A stretch of 64,000 nt of DNA from Cristatella mucedo (taxonomy: Eukaryota > Bryozoa > Phylactolaemata > Cristatellidae): positions 184,001 through 248,000 of the forward strand of contig WPIO01000019.1 in NCBI GenBank assembly GCA_009760855.2. Reading direction: 5' to 3'. The position numbers and the translations under genes are program-made. Shown here piece after piece: positions 1 through 12,500 of this stretch (the stretch's first letter is position 1; each line of letters opens with the position of its first letter). Under the pieces are notes generated by a model. That model made no database searches and was not told where the DNA came from. It saw only the letters and a list, made by a program, of their open reading frames with translations.

Positions 1-936
1 GAGCTCTATCATTGCAAAAATTATTGTTGCAGAATTAAAAAGCAAGATTTAAATACAATTTTCAATAAGTCACATTCCGAATTTGACTGGGAGTAGACGT
101 CTTATTTGCACAGAGGATGGGTGTACATGAGTCAGAAGAAACTTGGAAAGCATCTACTTGCAAGAGATCGGGTCTGATCTACAGGAATTCGACTCACATA
201 TACCGTATTTAGGGGCGCCGCTTTACCGGTTGCCTAGAAAAGCTCTTGGCGTGTGTCGCAAAACATATCTGGTCATTAAAATGAATTATTCGACTACGTA
301 GGACATCGATTATGGTTCAGATTCATTTTGTTGTGAGTGCAAAGCCCGATCTTAGGGCTTTCTATGGTAAACTAGTAGAGCCTTTCTTGAAAGTTAACCA
401 AAGCTTGACCAAATGGATTTGAACGCGGTGGCAAATATGGCTAAACACTCTGGATACTCTAACCTATGGAAGGAATTTCCTAGACGAATCTTCCACAATG
501 CAGTTAGGTGAGTCTGTCAATATATGCCATAATCCACCTTCTGATTTAGGTCGAGCTTCGAAGAGGAATCCTCAAGTTTTTCACGGAAATCCACGGAGTA
601 TTTATATAAAAAAGACAAACTTAAAACCACAGATGCCTATGCAAACTCCTTTTGAGAAAATGGTCTTTTAATGGCAGTCAAAACAAATATTTGGCTTTTC
701 GGCTCTCTTGCCTTATCATCTGAGCTGCGTCTGTCAACATATGCTAAGATATTTGGCTTAGCCTCCTTTAATCTGGAAATAGAATAAGTTTTCGCTGGTA
801 GACGCCGCCTCGGAATGAACTGCTTGATACTTCGAGCAGTGAGACCTTTTTTATATCTAGTGAACACATGAACTCTTTACACTAAAATACTTAAAGCTTA
901 CTACGCTATTATGAAATAGTGACAGGGCCAACATAC
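1..936. other. Intron DNA, nothing recognised
   Basis: Probably the intron 3' of the 1.1-kb phosphatase exon. I saw no PTP continuation (no KCxxYWP, WPD or HCSAG segment on the minus strand). A 76-codon minus-strand open frame at 637-867 has no recognisable motif. Confidence 0.5.
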
Positions 937-1048
937 TACTCACGATTCAATCGCTTTTCCCTTAGAAGCAAATGTAAAGCGCCTAGAAAGAGATTAAGTT
1001 CTCTGAGGGCGCTTTATCAAGTGCAATATTATTATTATTAATATTTTT
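937..1048 (+). mobile_element. L2-type LINE, 3' tail only
   Basis: This is a short 5'-truncated insertion holding the end of the LINE 3' UTR. It has the GCAAATGTAAAGCGCC half-stem, an AGAGA/TCTCT inner stem, the returning GGGCGCTTTATC half and an ATT-type tail. It lies about 50 bp from the phosphatase exon at 1,098. Confidence 0.85.
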
Positions 1049-1097
1049 ATCACTGCGACATTTAACATACACAGACTGCTAATGAATGAGCACTTAC

Positions 1098-1195
1098 AAC
1101 GCCAGCCTCGATCAGTCTTGTGACCATGACAATCACTTCCGACCGAACTTGTAATACCATTCTCCAGAAGTCGCTTGCCGTGTCATTCGTCGGAC
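1098..1195 (-). CDS. RPTP exon: phosphatase domain 1 ([19 protein letters not shown])
   Basis: This 98-nt exon (phase 1 to 0) has a TTTGCAG acceptor and a GTAAGT donor. It encodes the end of QGP, then [29 protein letters not shown]. The DFW-x-M-(V/I) motif and the I-V-M-(V/L)-T strand are typical of PTP domains. The usual WE after DFWRMV is replaced by LQ. The next segment (K-C-x-x-Y-W-P) was looked for in 1-1,090 and not found, so the remaining exons probably lie left of the window. Confidence 0.87.
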
Positions 1196-3167
1196 CTGCA
1201 AATTAATCGTGTACACCCGATAGCCATATTCAGAAGCAGAATACATCTAATCAGATTCATTTGCTAGCACACTTGCTTGAATTGAAAGATTGATAAAAAA
1301 CAGTTATCACGCAAAATGCGGCGTTTAAAGTAGCTATAAGAAATTTATTTTGGGCAATACAATAAAAAAATATCGAGATAAAAATGGAGCTGATTTCGCA
1401 GTCCAAATTATGAGAAAATCATGCACTGGGAATATCTTTCCGAGCTTTTTTCTGGACATTATGCAGACAAAGTGGGCAAAATGAAGTTAGTCACTGCCCT
1501 TATTGAGCCGTCTCAATGATGAAATACTATGTAACGTTAAAATACGTTACGTTAAGTAGCAATTAGAAATTTAGTTTGGCAATTAAGAATAAAGAAATAT
1601 GGAGATAGCCATCATTCTTATTTAACAGCTGATTGTAATGGTTATTATACGCCTGTTATTATTATATTATACGCTAGTTATTATATTATACGCTTGTTAT
1701 TATGCGATGGTTATATAATAATAATAACAATAATAATAATAAGGCACTTGATAAAGCGCCCTCAGAGAACTCAATCTCTCTCTAGGCGCTTTACATTTGC
1801 TGCTAAGGGAAAAGCGATTGAATCGTGAGTAAAATCACTTGATAAACAACATGAAAAACGTGGTTAGGGGTGACATGCACAGGGTCAGAATGTAAATTTG
1901 GTTAGTGGCAGCATGCACAGTGTCAGCACGCATTAGCACATGCAGGACAAATCACAGGGACCCACTAAATACTGTCCTAAATAGGTGTGTTTTTAAGTTC
2001 TTTTTAAATGTGGTCAGGTCAGGGGATGTTCTGACGCAGGTCGGGAGGGAATCCCAGGCTTTGGGAGGATACGAACTAAATGCACAGTCTTATTATACGC
2101 AACGTTGCAGTATTAGCAAGAGTGCAATTCCGCGGCTTGTGGTTTGTGCTCCGGGTATAAGACCCAGGGGCAAGGTACTCGTAACGACCAAAATTTACGA
2201 CCCAACTCTAGTAATAAAGTCCTTTTGGTGACATTAATTTTTTTATTGCCAATTGCAAGCAGGAGTGAAAGCCGATAAGTTTGTCCGGTCACTAAACAAA
2301 GGAAGCAATGAAATCAGGTGAAATTTACTTTACTTTCACCAGTCGATCAGAAATACTACTAATAGACGACTCGAAGTTTCTTCTGGTTTAGCTTAGCATG
2401 CTGGCCTAAGCGCGATAGTTGTATGTATGCTTTTGCATAATTGTCTATGCACGATTTCGTGCAGATATCTAACCCATGGTTAGAGGTTCTCTTGCAACGT
2501 GTTCTAAAGTAACTGATTAGAGATTTATTTCTCTTGGGGCATTATAAAAATAAGCCAATATTACTATTCTCATTGTAATCGAGCAATCTGCGTTGCTGCT
2601 ATTCTCTGGATGGCGGGAGGGGGCGGCAGAGAACAGCAGATTCTGCTCAAACAACACTTTAAAGTCGCTACTGTTACCTCTTATACCAGCACTGGCTCGA
2701 TATAAAGCACGGCATAGATATCAACATAATCTGAATCAAATTTAGATTCTTGTATTCTCACTTTTCGGCTAACCTATTAGAACAAATCGCTCCTTGACAT
2801 TCCCCTTGCACGCGATCTTTTGTGACCATGGTCGTTAACGGCAATGTGCTTCAAATCAACCTCAAATCCCTTATAGATTAGACTTCATATCCAATAAACC
2901 ACAAGCCTGAAGCTATCTACGTATTCACTGATGAAGAGAAAACTGTTCCCTCGATATTTAGAGCAAAACAAAGGCTTTACCTGTTCTCTACAGTTGTGCT
3001 CCGTGATGTGCTGTTTTGTGTGCTTATTAATGCTACCGTATACTACACATACATACATTTACAAACATTAAATGATCACTAATCAGTTGCTATGGTGAGG
3101 CTCAGTTCACCGTAGCTTCTTTAAAAATGCAATTATATTACCATTACTATTATACGTAAGATGTACA

Positions 3168-3211
<44 letters not shown>

Positions 3212-3271
3212 TGTACATCTTAAGTAATGGTAATATATAATATACCATTACTATTATACGTAAGATGTAGA

Positions 3272-3323
<52 letters not shown>

Positions 3324-3481
3324 TGTACATCTTAAGTAATGGTATATATATATATTGCATCTTTTTAAATAATTGCATTTTTAAAGAAGCTACGGTGAAC
3401 TGAGCCTCACCATAGCAACTGATTAGTGATCATTTAATGTTTGTAAATGTATGTATGTGTAGTATACGGTAGCATTAATAA

Positions 3482-3522
<41 letters not shown>

Positions 3523-6500
3523 TGTACGTATAGAAACTTTTTTATCGTATTCGTTTGTACTTTGCTCGCAAGAGCTTTTAATCACTAGTACGAGTCGACA
3601 CGCTCAGTTAATATAGTTAAATACATACCAGCTCCTTATTTTCCAGAATTATTCGCAACTTATACACCTAATTTTTAATATATAGAATTAAGCCGAAGAA
3701 AAAGTGAAAGGCAATTTTGTAGTATCAACTATACCTGGAGTGATGCCGCCTATGAACCGTGCATTACTAATAAATATATATATATGTATACATGTTTTCA
3801 AAAACGCTTCTGATATATATATATATATATTTATATATTAATGTATATTAGAGGCGTTTTGAAATATTTTAGAGACCTATTAGCTAGCTGAAGCAATTTA
3901 TTGAATATTACGAATTTATTTCCTAAATTAAAAAATATGCTGCAGCTGATAACTGTCTGGGAAAACCACATATAGTTACATGCAGTTGGAGCTTCTCCTA
4001 AATATGGAAACCAATTTTTTTTTTGGACAAAATTGACACGATGCGGCAGTCACTTTATTGGAGCGACCAAATAACCACGAGTGTTCTAAAGCAAAGCCAA
4101 AGCAAATGCCTAAACAAAAAGCCGTAAATATAAGGTTGAAATAAAATTTCTGCTTCCAGAAAATTAATATTTACGAGAGATAACTTTACCGTGAAATAGC
4201 AAAAAAGCCATTTCTCAGAAAAGTTGTTAACGGCATTGTTAAAACTTCCAGTACCTTGAGCCGCGATGTAGTGCATCGGCTTCCCACCGTAGCCCTGAAA
4301 TCAGTGAACCAAAACCAACGGAGTTACTGAGACTTGATAAACAACTGAACGCAATCATTGCTATTACATCTGCAGCAAAGAAGGTCTGCCGTTGCGATGT
4401 TACACATGCTACTGGAACAACAAATTCAGATGACTAACTATTGCAACGTGTAACACTATAATTTTCACCACACGATCCTAAACTGCTAAACTCGTTTATA
4501 GATACGAGGTCGCAGGTGTGAGGCAAGCTGATAAGCAGTCCTTACAGCACCAATGCTCTCAATTCGCTAACACATTACCTACTTACCTCAATGTATGACG
4601 CATTTATGTAGTTTGAACAGGTGTGGTCCGAGAAAGAAGTAAGAACAACACGGTTGTGATCATCTAAATCGTTGAAAAGAGTGACTCGCTAGGACTCAAA
4701 GCCGTTAGCTAGTGTCAAATTTATTGCCAATAATGCCACCACGCCAGCGTATGCAATTGAAAATCTTGAGGATTTTGTACATCTAAAGGTTACCAAGACA
4801 GAGAATGAGAGTTGTACCTATGGGTATTAACGATAAGCTTGACCTAATGAAGGACATGTGACTGATAAAAATACTTAAATATACCTAAATAAAACTTTTT
4901 TATATGATATATATATATATATATATATGATCCTAATTTAAGGATAGAAAACCGGCTGCACTTTTTTCATTTTCTGCAGTGGCTAATGAAGAGCTAGTGA
5001 CATGACCGCCTTATCGCGCATCACGAAATAGCGTAAAAGACCGGCACAGGCTCTTCTTAAAGGTTTGCTTTTCGCAACGCCTTTTGAAATCCATTTGAGA
5101 CTGGAGGCTCACAAGTAAATTAGTTTATATCTGACTATCTGACAAAAGACGGTGAATATGAAGCAAAGCGCTGACAAAAACTCAAAGAAAGGAAATGGAA
5201 CCGAATGAATTTTCAAGTAAGGAACACCAGGCTCATTACAAGCCTTTTAATGACTCTGAAAAAACAAATATACATGCTTAGATGAGGTAAAGATAAAGAA
5301 AACTAAAGTATTAGTTGCATACAGTATGAACCGAAACGGGCAGTAACCAGTCAATCCTAATGCTTGAAGTATAAAAATTTTGTGCCGCGTAGTGTCCTGT
5401 TCCCACTTCTGGTCGTCGGCTTGCGTGCTGGTGAGAGCAAAAGTAATTAGAGCGAAAGTAATGAGCCCCACTTCGCGACCTATTGACAGCTCTTGCAGCT
5501 CTTGAAAGTGATACGACTAAAAGGTAGCCCGAAGGACGAATGCAATCTCACAAAAGTCAAGGCATATATATTAAGATTTCCCTGTTAAATCAGAATAATA
5601 AATGTAGACAGAACACTATAAAATACTGTTAGTTAAGCCCTAGGTGATAGCACAAGCGGGTAGAATCTTGGCCTCGTGAGCTACAACTTAACTTTTAGAC
5701 AAATTCTTGAGCGAACACCTTGGTTTTTCCAACGCACGAAGCTGTGCGTACTAAACAGAACTGAATATTCCTGCACACTGTGTACAGAAATAAAATCTAG
5801 CTACGGTAGATGATCTACCTGCAGGCACTTAAGGAGAGAGGCTTCAGAGGTGCCTGGCGGAAAAATTTGGTGTGTGATGCAAACTGAATAGGAAAAGTAC
5901 CCCTTATTAATAATTAATACCCCTGTCAGATTGAGTCAGATGCGGGCTGCACGCGATATGACAGCGGGTCAATAGTTTCTAAGTACGCCTAGCGATATAC
6001 TTCCGCGTTTATTGTAACATGATGAGGAATACAACTGCAGGCAAATAAATCAACATTAAGATGCGAGACTCGAAAATGCTGCTGCACAGCGTTCTTGTAA
6101 AACATTTCTGCAGAACACTTGAGAAAATAATGATGTAGTGACAGCAATCAGGTAAGAATTGATAAATAAGCTATCTTAATTAAATAATGGCTCATATCAG
6201 TATCGCACACATTTGCATCGTGGTTTCTAGATTGTATAAAATCACCTCAAAATTGTCTGCAGCTGGTACAAAATATCACCATCTCTTCTGCTCTGTCGTC
6301 AAAGGTGTAGCTGCCACATCTTACCACTTCTGTTTTGGCCAAACTAGCCATATTGAAAGGATCAAATCAACTTCAATATTCACCCTCTGGCTTATTAGTC
6401 GCATCACCGACTTGCAACCGCCTCCCTATCGTACATCCTTGCTCCTTCAGTGTGGCTTTTGCACCACCCGCTTCTCAGCATTTAATTATCTCTCAGTCCG

Positions 6501-9500
6501 TCGCACTTTATAAAAACGTTCTTATGATAGAACCTTCAGTTTGTTGGCACCAAAAAAGTCTGGAACTGTATTCTAACCGCAGTCACTACCCATCTTGACC
6601 CATTAGCTGATTTAACAGACACATTGATATAGCGGCCGAAGAGCCTTAACTGCTAATACAATCGCTTGCAGCGGGCAATAAATTATTGGCCACTGCAGGA
6701 CTCGAACACACGACCCGAGTCACGAGGAGCGAGCGTTAGGATTTTTGTCTCGGCTGTGGACGTCAGCTTTTTCCTTTGCCCCAGCGAGCCAGTCTTATTT
6801 GTTCAAGCATGATACTTTTTTCCTTTTGCATCCTTATTTAAGCACGATAACGTACACGCCGTTAAACCGCAGTTATTAATTATCTTGCTGAACTTTGAAA
6901 ATCATCAAGATAAGGATTTAGTTCTGTACAAGCGCTTTAATAGCAACCAATGATTAGATTATAACTATTACCTGTTATTATTACTAATTGTCTCTGAATG
7001 AGCTGGCGAAGATCAAGAAAGTGATAACATGTCAGTCCATTTCAAGGAAACTATAGATCTCTAATTATTAGAGGCTCAGTAAAATAGGTGATTAAAAGCT
7101 GCAACTGATGACGATAAACTCACGCCGAAATCTCAACATTCCAAAGATCGTCAATTCAAGTGGACACAATTAAAAAAAGAAGCACTAATTTTTCTAACTC
7201 AACACCCTATCACTATGAATCAATCTTACCAAAGACGGAGACTAATGCATTCGTCGGAGGTGCTATGCGAAGAAAGCAGAAGTGAGGATGAAATACTCAC
7301 AAGGAATGATATCTCTGAACTTGTTTCTTGACTTGTTCTCAGGCTTCTGCCCTTCGAATTGCAATGATACGGCCACGTTCTTCAGTTCCTATTTCGAATG
7401 CAATGCACTGCGATAGTCAATGGCGGTACAAAAAGAAATTGACTTATTCCTTAAACAAAAAATAGGCTACATATTATTTTCGGTTGACTAAGACTTCTGC
7501 CACTGCTTGTACATTTATCACTAAAAAGACTGCTGGAACTGCTGGCGCAGCAAAGAATATTAGGATTGCTAAGACTATCTTGGGATCCTAATCTGACGAA
7601 TAATTTGAATGGAATAGCAGAATGCAGGTTCTTGCAATAAAGAACTTAGGCACTACAGACCCCCCAATTACATGTTAAGAAAACATGACGTAGCTGAAAA
7701 TGCGGGCGCTAGATATACAGTAGGTAAATCATCAACAGTAGCTTCAATCCCAACGATTACCTTAAATTCATCAGCAAAAGGGGCGTTCGTGGAAAACTGA
7801 TAGCGCACCAGCGCAGAGAGTTCAGACAAGGCCACTCCGTTTAGCGTTGTATTCCCATATATGGGACCCTCAGACGGTGCTGCCGTCTGTTCATCTACCA
7901 GCAGAGTGACAGGCGACTTGGCAGCATTCAGCCCCTTCGGCTTTCGAGCTGATTGCTCTCCTTGTTCTTTGTATCCTTCGCAAGGAAATGACAAGCTTAG
8001 CATAGGCGTCGCATACAGTTATTTAAGTATTCGCGTGATCGGAGACCGCAGCGTACGTCTGAAGAGCTGAACAGCAAATTAGGCAAAAGCCGCGAAGTTG
8101 TCCAGCTGTACTGTCACAATACTCCAACGTGAAAAAGTGCGCAAGTGCATCGCCCATGATAGGAAGAGGCGGAATCAATTAATAAAATAGTTGCGCATGC
8201 CATTCTGAACCTTACAAAGTTTCTTGCTATCTATGTCGCTGGTAACCTCAGCAGAATTGGAATGTGTTAGTGGAGCACTCTCAAACTGCCCAGATTGTAA
8301 ACCCACTCGTACCTCCTAGTAGCTTGCAGACTCCTAGTGAACAAGGCCTGTGTGCATGCGGTTGGTTACCAATTTCCCCCGTCTTTCTACCTCATTACCC
8401 ATGCAGTAAACGAGCACGCATTTTAAAAAGCTGTATTCAAAATGCATAGCTTGGAGAAACTCCAAATAGTGTAGCATGAACACGCTAGGCTACTGAAGAA
8501 AGGTGGGTAGGTCATAGATAAGAGGCAAGTTTTGTAATAGTGATCAGAGCAAAGCAGATTCAAACGAAGGTCCATGAACAATATTGATATTTTTTCTTGA
8601 AGTCGAGGTGCGAACTCTCCAAAGCTAGATTCAATATGAAACGTAACTGCTGCCACCATATAACCAGTTAACATTTTAATTTAGTACTTCTCAGTTTGAA
8701 ACTTAAGCACTATTTTTGATTAGCAAGATTATTCTTCGCTTTGAGAACCTACATTTTAAAATGTTGCTGTCTTTTTCTGAGCTGGCCATAGGTAAGCCAA
8801 ATGTAATGAGCTGACGGTTTAGCACTGGCTGGAAGTAACAGCATTATGACTAGCTATAGAGCCAAAGAGGTTTAGCACAGCAATTAAATGCAAAATTACA
8901 AAGCAAAGCCTAGTTGTCAACACAGGAGTGCTGCGTTTCATTTAACGCAGAGCCTTCTCGTATTCAAATTATATGTGCCGGTCGGAGTCAGCTCAGTGCT
9001 AGAGCCGTAGCCGTGATTTTGGTATGTGGCGGTATAAAAGTTTTCTTGAATAGGCGTAGCCATAATCACCGGAAATGTGAAGTCAATTTGCTTCCTGTAG
9101 ATATTGATCAATAGACTATGAGTTTTTCCAAAGGCATCTCATTACTTGTTTTAAAAATAGGTTCAGGTCTGTCTAGAATGAGCCACACTCTTTAGCTATT
9201 CTATAAATGTGATCAGCCCTTTTTGAAAAATGGTAGTCTACGAACAAATTAGAGCGCAAATACGTCAACAGAAAGTTCCCTGCCAAAGAAGTTTTCGTAA
9301 CTCTAAATGTAAAAATGATGGTCTCGTTGGCAAAGCATCTTGAAGCTGAGCTCTGAAGCCATCCTAAAAGACTTTAGAGCCATGGTAAAGTAGCTTCTCA
9401 ATTCAAACTTAATAACCATAGGGAATCTTACTCAAAATTTAGAAAACCAAACCCTTTAAATTAAGCCTGGCCAGCACATCTGCTTCAGCTCCCGCATTCA

Positions 9501-12500
9501 GTCAGGGTGTACTCATCCGTAATGACTCACTGGTTGACCACATCATCTGCTCCACAGTCAAGTCTACCTATTTTCCGTAATACAACAGTGCACAAGTCCA
9601 GGCTTGCTGAGATAAGGATACCACCGGTCCGGCCAACTGAATATTCATTCATTCATAGACTCCAAACGTGACTGACCCCAGCGCCCGGGCAGTCACGCAC
9701 AACTAGCTTCACTCAGGCTCCTGACGTTAGAATCGCCTAGCATCGCCGTACCTTAAGCCCATTGGTTCACTTCGATCCTCAGTAGCTGTTATCGCGAGAG
9801 GACAGAAAAGAATATAACCCGTATTGTCTCTCTCGTTGTTTGCAGCAGGGCGCACTAGGCTCTCTGACATGTCAAGCATACTAACTAATCGTGTCAGCAG
9901 CAAGTAAAACTTACCGGATTTAGCGGTGACTAACTCCGAAAGCAGTGCAAAGTTTACAGTTAATCATATTATCGAGACAGTGTTCAACTAGTGTCCCAAT
10001 TATTCTTGAATAATCAGCACACAGAAGGGAGTGAGTGCCGAAGCACAATTGCGATGAGAGAGACAGAGAGTGAGGCATAACATATTGGAGAAAACATACC
10101 GACTGACGAGCGCTTGAGAGGACTCAGCTCTTCTGAGAAATCTGCTGTGGGCCTGGCTCGCCTGTCAGTAATAAAACGAAGCATTTGATATGATACAGTA
10201 CTTCTTAGTAAGCTTACACTGTTTTGGCCTAGACGTTAAGGTCACCTGTGACGACTAAGTCCGTGGGCTCGAGCCCTGCGGCATATGCGAAGCGCCCGGA
10301 TAGAAGCTAAGCTCTCATAGGGCGCTATACACACATGAGTTGCATCGATTTTATATTTGCCATTTAAGCTGTAATTTGCCTTTGTACCAGGGTAGTGAGG
10401 GATTTTGCACTTCCCTATGCCTCAATAGCATAGGAAATGGCCATTATTTTCACAACGCTGCTTTTTGCGAGCATGAATATTTTTTTTTATAAATGTGACG
10501 ATTTATTCTACGCATCTATGTACAGAAACTACTATTTAATTTCCTAATGATACTTGTATGCGATATAAAGAGCATTATAAATGTCCAGGAGCCTCAAGCA
10601 ACCGGTTCAGTTTGGTTTCAGCTTGGTTTCTATGTAGATACACAGATAATATCTGGACAATTCAGAGATGATGTCAAGAAGCTTCAAGCATCAGAGAGAC
10701 GCAATTTGTTATGTCAATTACCAATGTTCGGTCTAGCGGTTAAGGTGCCCGCCCCGACCAAACTCTGACTGAGGTCATGGGCTCAAGCCCCGAGGCACAT
10801 GTGAAGCGGCTGAATAGAGATTAGGTTCTCTTGGGGCGCTATATAAATGAAATGAAATGAATTATAAAATGGCGAAAAAGTACTTCGTGGACTCATATCT
10901 TCAGTATCTTTAAACATTTTGGTCTCACTCGATGAAGTCTAAGAGGATCTTGTACGTATTAAGCCTTTTAAGGACACTTTAAAGTAGGATGTGTGCAGCT
11001 GGTAGTTCAGCCGAGACTTAAAAATGGTGGCATTACTGGCAGGTCTGTAATGTGAGTTTATGGCATGTATCCGTTGTCATTGACTTTTAGACATTAAGAC
11101 ACCATTCGCACTACCACAGGCGGCATTGGGCGAACTCATGGCATTAACGCATTCCAGAGATATAAAAGTGACACACTCGCTTTGTGGTTTTATAAAAAGA
11201 TATAGCTCGCCTCAATCGTATACCAGATCCGTACATGAAATAAGTGTCTAACCATAATTTTTAAATTTTAATTTTTAAAAATGTACCTGTGCTTACATTG
11301 GTAAAATTGTAATAAATTGTTGGAATTTTATTAAAAGATAGGCAGGTTATACATAAATAAGTCTTTTGGCTTTTCCCTGAGATTCTATCAGGTTCAAATA
11401 TTTTGCTTCACTTCGACCTATAGTTTCGCAGTGTTACGTTATCTTCGAAACTAACAGAAATGAAAATGCCGAGTCCATACGCGAAGGTCATTGGTTAGTG
11501 TCATCGAAAGCTACTCCTCACAGCACGGTAGAGCCGGCGGCGTTGGTATAGCATTGGTCTAGCCAGTGCTTATGTAATAGGACTGAGAGCTCGCAAAGCA
11601 TATTAGTAAAGGTTCTTTCTGAGATTTAATGGAGGACACATACGTGCGAAATGGATCTGACAGAGTGAGAGATCTATGCGTAGACAAGAGGTGGATAGAA
11701 ATGCTTTAAGGGCCTCTATCTGAGCTGAGTCAAGCTAGATTTGTCAGTCCATTAGTTAGTTCGTTAGTTTGCCCGTTTTCTGACTTCAAATTCACGTTAC
11801 AGTAGAGTCCTTGGCAATATTGATAGCAACATTTTGATGATGTAGCAATTATGACCATAAAAAGTGGAGAGAAAAGGGGAAGATAACTTGCTAAATTGAA
11901 TATGTTGCTGCCAAATGCACTCACATAGTTGGCGTTGACCTTCTAAATGCTCGAGCTTCACACGACTGTAGGGCCGTTCAAAGGGTGGCCATGACGTTTC
12001 AGCAGCTTGCTCTCTCACTTTGCTGTCACCAGAGGTAACGACTGGCGTTTCAGGTGCGTCGGCTTGGACAAGCTTACTATATACTGAGCATGAGCTCTAG
12101 GCTTAGCAGTCAATGGGGCGTGCTCATCATAGTTAGCCTAGTCAGGGAAACCCTAGGCCCATGTTCACCGTAAAGTTTAAGTTTTCCGTGATTTTTGATG
12201 AGCATAAAGTAGTTGTCTATAATTTGGAAGTAAATCGTAGATGGTCGATGCTTATTTTGGAAATGACAGTTGGATTGCACTGGATCTAAGTTATTTCCTA
12301 GACCCTGTCAGTGCGACCAAAGCATGAGCCTGTGCTTTTTATGCGTGAAGTCCCATGATAGTTTAGAAGGGCCATTTGTCAGGATGATCTTAGATGGAGT
12401 ATTTAATGTTCAAATTATGTAGAGAAAACTTGCCGAAAATCACATATGTACTTTCAGTGCTCTAAGAAAACATTAGCATACAGCATTTTCAGCTTCGCCC

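Noticed and set aside
637-867. 76-codon minus-strand frame as the next phosphatase exon
   Set aside because: It has none of the motifs expected after the DFWRMV exon (no KCxxYWP or WPD).
4055-4276. The 73-codon minus-strand frame as a separate small protein
   Set aside because: Only its first codons (HYIAAQ) are phosphatase exon; after the GTACTG donor the sequence is ordinary intron.
7480-7570. Hydrophobic minus-strand frame ([19 protein letters not shown]) as a second membrane segment
   Set aside because: It lies in the intron between the juxtamembrane and first phosphatase exons, which join perfectly without it; no fitting splice sites were seen.
10226-10280. Functional tRNA genes at the tRNA-like heads (10.2, 10.7, 17.4, 62.1 kb)
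   Set aside because: They recur with attached SINE bodies and do not fold with a proper acceptor stem by eye; B boxes are mutated in several copies.
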